Shown here piece after piece: positions 12,401 to 21,400 of a stretch of DNA of 60,000 nt. The stretch covers positions 656,703-716,702 of the forward strand of contig NMRA01000037.1 of the NCBI GenBank assembly GCA_002633005.1, in the 5' to 3' direction. A program made the position numbers and the translations under genes. Below the pieces are notes generated by a model. That model made no database searches and was not told the origin of the DNA. It saw nothing but the letters and a program-made list of their open reading frames with translations. Origin of the DNA: Phoronis australis (taxonomy: Eukaryota; Phoronida; Phoronidae). The first letter of the stretch is position 1. Each line of letters opens with the position of its first letter.

Positions 12401-15400
12401 ACTATGTAATTTATGACCTCACCAAAAGCGGATGATAACTGCAACCTGAATATAAATCGTGAACTCAGACAGGAAAACTTTTACTCATTCTGTTACCTTG
12501 ACAAATTCCACAGCACCTCGACATGAATTACACTAAACAAAACCAGACAAAATAAATCAAACTACCATCAGTTTGTGAGAAACGATTATGATAGATTCAA
12601 ATTAACATATGGCCACTGGGTGCATCATACAGTACATAAAAAGTAATTGTTGAAATATCATGTTCCGATGTTAGCCAAGTCTGGCCATTTATGACAAAAA
12701 CCTTTTTGGTGGAGAAAGTGAGGTTAGAGCTGCAATGCAAGACTGATCTGTCTGACTTAGCCTCACCGTCAGTTAAAAAAATTTAGCCAGTCCTTTTGCC
12801 GAGGCAAACGCACAGTATCTGTCAAGTTGCAACAAACCTCTAACTAATTATTAGAGACCCCAAAACTCACCTAAAATCTCCATCATGTTTTGTTCCAACC
12901 ATACCCAATCCTTAAAGATCTCTTCCTTTTTGGAAGCATTCGCAACAGCTGAAAGGTTTAAAGTCATGAAACTGTTACATAAACAGGCAAAACCATATTT
13001 CCATATTCTCACATAACCTAGAACTACTTTAATGATTATCACTATAACAAAAATTTATTCCCGAAAAATTAAACCATCATCCACTTAAAGTGCTTTCACA
13101 CCGAACGTCAACACGTCGATATTTTGGGGAGTTGCAGTCGGCATGAACAGTTAAAGTCCTTGTTGCAAACTGCCCATGTGGTTCTAGTATCCGAAAATAC
13201 TTACTACATAAATTCTTATTTTCGACACCCTTTCTTTATATTCTTTTCGCCTTTCTTGCCAAAAGCGATTTTTTAACAGTATTTGACCCTTCTCTCTGAA
13301 CGTATGATTACCGGTTGTCATCGATTATTTCCGTACCCACATTTCCGGCTCATCAGTTCAGGAACTTGTCCTGAACGCCGCCATTTTTACCTTGTAACTG
13401 AATGTGCTACGGCTTGCTCGAAAAGTCTTCATTATTTTGTTTTATTAGTAATATATCGTGATTCGTTTGCATATGTAGTGTATTTATAGTTTGTAGTTAG
13501 TGGTCGTTGATTTTTTNNNNNNNNNNNNNNNNNNNNNNNNNNNNNNTCAATAAGTGTAAACTTACAATTGACCAGTTTTTCTTCCCGTGGCATGTGAAAC
13601 AACTTGTGAAAACGAACTGTCGCACCTTTGAAACTTGACGTGTCTTCCTCCCCTGTAGAAACAAGCCGAAACAAATCGATACAGGACCAATCCGACCCCA
13701 AAAATTCATTAATAAAAGACCACTAACTGTTATCAAATTGGTCTCAAATTGTGAGTTCTGGCTTTGGACAGTACTGACAGTTCGTTATCTCTTAAAATGA
13801 AGTTCATGGAATTTCAGATTACAGCATGAACTAATGGACTGTCAGTTCTTCCAAATCACAGGGATCACTTCCAAACTGGGTAAGAAGCATGAAAAGGTTA
13901 AATTGTGGTGACCTAAATATAGTGTTTTAGTAGAAGATTTAAAAATCATTTACGATGAATTGAAAATCATATTTGTATAACAAGTCGCAACACACTTTAA
14001 CAGTAAAACATCAGAGTGGGCCAGTGTGATTCGAGTGATGACCATTGTAACAGGATGTTAAAAAAATTTGACAGGACAGAGTATTAAAAGGAAATCTTGT
14101 AGGTCAACCACTCGAAAATAGAGAAACCAAGCACCCGAACAATGTGGCCAGTTGTTCTCAGACTACTGACTGAACCTCAGGAACAACTTGCACAAGGGGC
14201 TAAAGTGTTTGTTAGACAAAACAAACGTCTGACCTAATTGTTCAGTGTGGCCTAAGTGTTTGTTAGACAAAACAAATGTCTGACCTAATTGTTCAGTGTG
14301 GCCTAAGTGTTTGTTAGACAAAACAAATGTTTGACCTAATTGTTCAGCGTGGCCTAAGGAATAAGTGTCCCCTTCCTATACTCAAGGTCATGAGTTCACT
14401 GAGGTACACTGCAAGACCTATTAGTAAGGTCTCTAAGTCATCAGCTTGGTTTTAAATAAATATTAATATTTATTGTTCTACTGACCACAAAAGACCTTGG
14501 AATACAACATGTTACAAAAAAAAAATATGAAGTAGCTCACATCCAGTCATGACCCACCTTTTGCAGCTTGGACGTCCTCACTGTGATGTGCAAGCAGACT
14601 CTCTATCTTACATCTAACAAACTCTGTAGCCTCATCATCAGTTTCAAAGTTTTCTAAACATTAAACAACAAGTCAACGGTAAATTTAAAACACTTTCCAT
14701 ACTATCTAATAACTTTACTCAGGCAGGAGATCCAATTTTCTATTCAAAAATGAATATCTTTCCCTCAGTTCATGATTATCCCAATAGAACATTTAGTGAC
14801 TAATTTATGACCTCACCAAAAGCGGATGATAACCGCACCCTGAATATAAATCGTGAACTCAGACAGGAGAACTTTTACTCATTCTGTTACCTTGACAAAT
14901 TCCACAGCACCTCGACATGAATTACACTAAACAAAACCATACAAAATAAATCAAACTACCATCAGTTTGTGAGAAACGATTATGATAGATTCAAATTAAC
15001 ATATAGCCACTGGGTGCATCATACAGTACATAAAAAGTAATTGTTGAAATATCATGTTCCGATGTTAGCCAAGTCTGGACATTTATGACAAAAACCTTTT
15101 TGGTGGTGAAAGTGAGGTTAGAGCTGCAATGTAAGACTGATCTGTCTGACTTAGCCTCACTGTCAGGTAAAAAAATTTAGCCAGTCCTTTTGCCGAGGTA
15201 GACGCACAGTATCTGTCAAGTTGTGACAAACCTCTAGCTAATTATTAGAGACCCCAAAACTCACCTAAAATCTCCATCATGTTTTGTTCCAACCATACCC
15301 AATCCTTAAAGATCTCTTCCTTTTTGAAAGCATTCGCAACAGCTGAAAGGTTTAAAGTCATGAAACTGTTACATAAACAGGCAAAACCATATTTCCATAT

Positions 15401-18400
15401 TCTCACATAACCTAGAACTACTTTAATGATTATCACTATAACAAAAATTTATTCCTGAAAAATTAAACCATCATCCACTTAAAGTGCTTTCACACCGAAC
15501 GTCAACACGTCGATATTTTGGGGAGTTGCAGTCGGCATGAACAGTTAACTTCAGCTCTGGACCAAAGTTAACAGCACCAGTTAACTTTGCAGTAAACAGG
15601 TGGATTTAACAGATGAGTGCTGACACTGCGGTGCTGTACGAATGGTCAACTTTGGTCCCATCGAAGTTATCGCCAGGAGCCACTGCTATCGTCAACAATT
15701 AAAGGACAGTGTTGTCCCCAATAGTTGCTTATATTTTGCTCAAGTAATCACTAATTGAATTAGAAATAAATTTTAAGTCAATTAGCACATCTAAATGTGC
15801 CCAAATTGTCACATAAAAAAAATCTTAATGTGCACACAATGCATCAACGCTATCTTGCGATTACTTTGATGACAACAGCATCACAACATTTACTTTGATG
15901 TCTGTAAACTACTGAAGCCGGTATGAACGGTTCAGTTAACTTCGCAGTTTATGTCAACACTGTGCTCAGACTGTAGTTAAGTCAGTATGAAAGTGCCTTA
16001 AGAATGTGAATTGTGTTCAAAAGTTGATGTCTATGCTGTGGGGACTTTGTACGTTAAGCAGGGATATTCCTGACCAGGTTTGAGCCTGTGACCTTTGTGC
16101 CCAGCAGACTTAGTGTAATTAAAGTTGTGGTAACATATGAAACAGAAACCCAAAGGGCAATCGAACTAAGAGCAGCCGTGCTTTACCCGACTGGCTGTAA
16201 GTTGACTAGAATCTTGCATTTTTTCGAAGTAAGTGTTGCAATGTATTTACGCCTTTTTATTTTTTATGTGCTAATGGTGCAAAGGCACAGTCCTGGAATA
16301 TCCTTGGTTAAGTCTTGAGATAAATGCATTGAACCGGTACTAATTTGCTAAAGAAATGACTAATTTTCCAATACTTCAAGCTCGACGCAAGGAAGCTAAA
16401 CTCGTCTGGGCAAAATTCAAACTCGATGCAGTGCCTAGTCAAAAAGGTTGTGACAAACACTGATGGGCACTTCAAAAGTAAACGAGTATACCTTTAGGCT
16501 CGCTGCATGCTAAACAATGTGGTTCATTTCAACTGCTATGCACTGTGCAATGCGCAGAACAGGATTAGTAACACATGTTCAGTTATTTGTACAAATCTTC
16601 ACTCATGATAAAAGCCAGAAAAAAAGTCAGGCATATAATCTTGTTCATGACAAGGACAATACTATAGAAAAGTGTTGCTCGGTTTCAGAACAGTGTTTCA
16701 CATTAAGTACATGCGACTATAATTGAATACGTAGGGATAACTTCACATATAAGTGCACGGGCCTAACTACTAGCACGTGTACATACAGCATGAATTTCGC
16801 TCACTGGATTAGATGGCTATTGTTCTTTGTTGCATACCGTATACGGGATAATTGCTCCTGAAACAAAGATGTATAAGAAGTTACGGCCGGTGAAGGTGTG
16901 CTAGACTCGATGGTGATATTGAATAGTTTCAACTTACTGTAGCTGACTTCTGAAGATGGTGTCTGGTGTAGTATTCTGTAAGGCGGAGTCTACAAAACAG
17001 GGGGGATAACTATCGTAAGACTAACTTGAATAGCGGAAAAGTATGCAAATCAAACTGCAGAGAAATATTACGAAAGAACGTCTGCAATTGATACTTCAAC
17101 TGTAGAAAATTAAGAACACTGCCTGGCAGTGTCATAAATCCTCCAAAATGACTCCCATGCCAAAACAGAGGCTCTTTATGGTGTACAACTTGGGTCTCAA
17201 AGTTACCTCAGTGTCAATCAGAAAACCTATTACACAGAGCACTTTATCTTGATGCTTACTATAAACTGAATACCGTATTCGCCGTAATAACCGCCCATGC
17301 CCCTATAAGCGCCCCCCACGCGTTTTCAGACTTTGCTAAAATAAACGCCCAGTCCAGGAACGTGTAAGTGCGAACAATGCCTTACCTGCAGTTCTAAAAT
17401 TCTACAGTAACGTCTTCAATTTATCAATAATATCCGACAGTAATGAAAAAATCATTGTGCGCAGAATTTGTAGACCACGGGCCTCGCCACTATATCGGTA
17501 TTTAGCCGTGACTATACACTTCAAACTTCCGCCATGCCTCAAAACAAACACAAAGTTCTGCTGATATTGCGAGGACCAATGGTCTGGCATTTCAGAACAG
17601 AAGTAGTGTAGTTGTCTATGGGATTGCTTTGTAGATATTTCCCGCTTTCAACAGGAATCCAAATTGCTTTGTAGGCCTACATGTGAAAATCGCGAATCGA
17701 AGACTAATAAAAAGCTTGGCCAGTGTTAAAGGCACGTGGACAGGAAGCGCGCGCTACATACATGAACCTGTCATCAAAGACATTAGTCGGGAACTATCCA
17801 TTCATGAAATGGGTAGCATAGCATCAGCAAGAAATGAATATTGGCACTAATTTCCGACAGTTTCTAATACTATAAAAAATGTTTGCCTTATTTTTAAGAT
17901 GAATTGTTTGATTAACCATAATTGGTGTTTTTAAGCCAAATATCCGATAAAATGACCACTGACAGTGAATGCTTACACACCTTTACAATGAAAAATAACT
18001 GTCAGATAGTCACGTACGCCGCATCCAGCCACACGGCGACTAATATGGCCTTACCGAGACAAATGTCGAACGTTTTAGCGACATGAGACCGGCAAGTGCT
18101 GAATGAAACACGCTCTGGTTTATGCCTACTGCTTGTGCAAATTTCTTTAGATACAATGCACATCTAGCTCGTTAGATTGCGTGGCTCTGGCCAAAAGACG
18201 GTATCTGCTCTGGAAAATGAACTCTGGTGACACGCATGCACTCGCTTACACACAAACGCAGACAGCTTCAAAACAAACGTCACGTGACGTGTGTTCGTCC
18301 AGACATTTTTCTCATGTTGCCGATCATACATGTAGATGGCACGATGTACTAGCATAGATTTGTACTTAAACCTGCCGTGATCCCAACTCCACGGGAACTT

Positions 18401-21400
18401 AAAAATCTTAGGGACGCTACTTGGAAAACTTAAGGAGGATTTCAGGTAATTTGCTTGAGTGGAAACTGTATTTTTATTCAAGCATTCAAGTCGCCATATC
18501 GACGATTGCGAGAGAGGCAGTCGGCGAGTTTTCACCCTGGGATTTCAGCACAATTTTCTGTAAACTTATCGTCCCAAATTTAGCAGCAAAGTTTGATAGC
18601 AATGCACCACGGTTTTGTAGAAAGTCTTTCATAGATTACAGATACGTCACAGAGCGTAAATATGATGAATCTTAGCTTCCGATTTCACCCGTTTCGGAGA
18701 CCGGGTTTCAACGGCCTTGGGTTATAATTAATAAGCGTCCCCCCTGAATCAAACTTTTCTAAGCGCCCTGGGCGGTTATTACGGCGAATACGGCATTTTT
18801 AACCCCAAGTATAAAATAATAAACAATCTCTCTCTCTCTCTATGTACAAAACATTCAAAACAAGTGTACAATGAGACTGTTGTAATTTTTTACTTAATTT
18901 GCACAAAAATAATTGTAAAAACAGTCATTTTCCAAAAAACGACTTCTTTGCTGTAAAATGTACACCTTACAAAGTGTTTGTTGCGTGACACCTCCAAACT
19001 TCATACCAACCTCTTTAGGGATCAAAATTTCTTAATCTTTATCATGTCCGCCATATTGTGCACGTGCTAAATAGCTGAATAATTACCATACTATAACAGA
19101 TAGTTTGCCTTTTACAACTCAAGACGATAAATAAACCGGTGCAATTTGGTGCACCACTGGTCGTCATGACAACAATCTATCTCCAGAAAGAGAAAAACAC
19201 TAAATACCACAAAACAAAGGAATATTTTCATGCCAGCCCAAGACAGTACTCATCTGATAGTCAACTCACTCTACTGTCCAATACTGCATCAATAGTGCCC
19301 ACCAAGAGACCAGTAAGTCCACTTCCTCCATGACCCTTCCTGCGCTGGAGTACAAAGAATGGGTTAGCACGCTCTGTTACCCTGGAAACGATAACACAAG
19401 GATTAACATTCTTCTGCGACAGTGATCCCTGGGTCGAGTTCAATAACAGTTTAGCAGCGAGAAATGTATAGCCAAAATCATGAGCTCCCATTGAAAATAA
19501 ATGGTGATATCTCGTAAGATCTCACAAGATCTTGCTTTTAAGACACTAGCGTAACTAAACTCTACTCCAGTAAGGCCAAAAAAAGCTTTCTGTAAAAACC
19601 AAAAGTAACCCTGATTCTCCAACATTAAAGATACTACAGTAATGAATTCCACTGAGGTTTAGCTTTCATTAATGGGAATTCTCAGTCATTTTGCCCGATT
19701 GCTCGTATATTGTATTTGGTTTGGCCTGCCCCACAACTCATTTTGAAACCTACGTTTCACTGCATAAAAAAGAGCCCGCCTGCATCATTTTAACAAAGTG
19801 CTCCTTTTTTGCACAGCCACACAAACACATCCATGCTAGTTTTAGTTTCAAGACAGAAATCATATTATAACCACTGCCACAAGTTAATCAGTGTCAGTCC
19901 CAACGCCTTATATCACCGGGATTTGTTTTTGAAAGATCTAAAAAACCACAAACTAACCACAATCAATAGTCAAAACAACCACAGACCAGAACTACTTCAC
20001 TGACCTGATAACTTTTAAAGCTCCCAAAACTGGCTTTGAATGAAAGTCCATTATATCTGATCCAGGGGTCAAATCTCCATAACACGAAACTTGATACGAA
20101 AAATTGACTAACAGCATATGACACTTGGCTTCAAGTAAACTCATCAATTTGAATGCAACATGACTGGTAAAGTTTCTAGTGTGAGTCCGAGTCGAAACCG
20201 CAGAAAAGATCTTGCCCCCCCCCCTTTAGAAATGATCACTGACCGTGGGTAAGGCATTAATTTTGTAAGACTCATTATTACTATTATTGCTTCTACTATC
20301 AAACGTGTCAAAATCATGCAGTAGCTGGTAAAGACAGTATATCACAAGCATGTTGTGAAGTAGTCACTTATTGTATTATAAACCATGTGTTAGTCCAGAG
20401 GCCTTTGCACTTGGTGCTAGGCTAGCAATTTATCTGATAACCAGATATTAGACTTTATCATTTTTGAAAACAATAGTCACACCAATAATTTAGAGTTAGC
20501 ATTAGACTTATAGATTACAGCTAGTGCTGCTGATATAGTCATTGGCATTTCTTGGTTGGTAAGGGTTTGTTAAACCGTTAAGTTAAAGCTTGACCAACAA
20601 TCAGATTGTTGTACACAAATAAGGGATGTGCCCTGCATCATTGGCGAAAACAAATTTTCAATGACAATCAACGATTGCTTAACTCGGGTCACCAGGTGCA
20701 TTAAAATTGCAATCATGCCTTATGGTGATTCCATGAAATAAATTAAATAAAATAATTTTCCTGATAGTCGAGAGAGGGGGAGGGGTGCCAAACAAACCAA
20801 AATGCATAGATGATGGTTGTACAAAATTATCTGAGTAACCAAGCATCGCCAACTGCTGCATGTGCCAATTTAATGAAATGCAGCCTATGATTGCCATGTC
20901 ATCCAATTAACACATAATTAGGCTACTTGATCCTGTTCTAATGTGAACTTACTCTATCCCATCTGTAGTAAAACACTCTTTTGACCATATGACTGTGTGA
21001 GTCACATCACAATTTTCACATAGTGTTTACAAAGTCAACATGAAACATCCCGATTGAAAGGATGAATTAAGTGGTTAAACAGGTGTGTATTACTAGGATT
21101 AATGTTAGGGCTCTTCGTATGGATGTTTTCCAAAGTGAAAAACTGAGGGTGCGCGAATTAGGGAAGGCAAGAAATTCCTAACAAGTGTTTAGCCTCGTGT
21201 AAAATAACGGAGCGACAGAATATTCTTTTTGCAAATAAATTTGGGTGTGGGAAATGAGACGAGCGAGCGAAGTAAGTAGAGTTAATTTGTCTCAATCATA
21301 TACTCACTCGCATTGCATTGCAGGATAGATTCAAGGTCAAAATTCATGTTAGAGACATACAAAAACAAGCCAGCGACATACGCCCCCAGCATGTAGTGAA

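Larger units (their letters stand above)
11138..13163. repeat. Duplicated segment D2, left copy
   Basis: About 2.0 kb matching 13547-15547, with many single-base differences and small indels. The match stops at 13163 (GGCATGAACAGTTAA), after which 353 bp up to the N gap (13164-13516) are private to this copy. Holds exons 4-6 and a 51-bp repeat array. Confidence 0.85.
13547..15547. repeat. Duplicated segment D2, right copy
   Basis: Second haplotype-like copy of 11138-13163. It continues into unique sequence that leads to exon 3, so this contig holds the true upstream connection. Confidence 0.85.

Noticed and set aside
18164-18535. 123-residue minus-strand ORF inside the 17.3-18.8 kb element as a transposase
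   Set aside because: No DDE, helix-turn-helix or zinc-finger landmarks.
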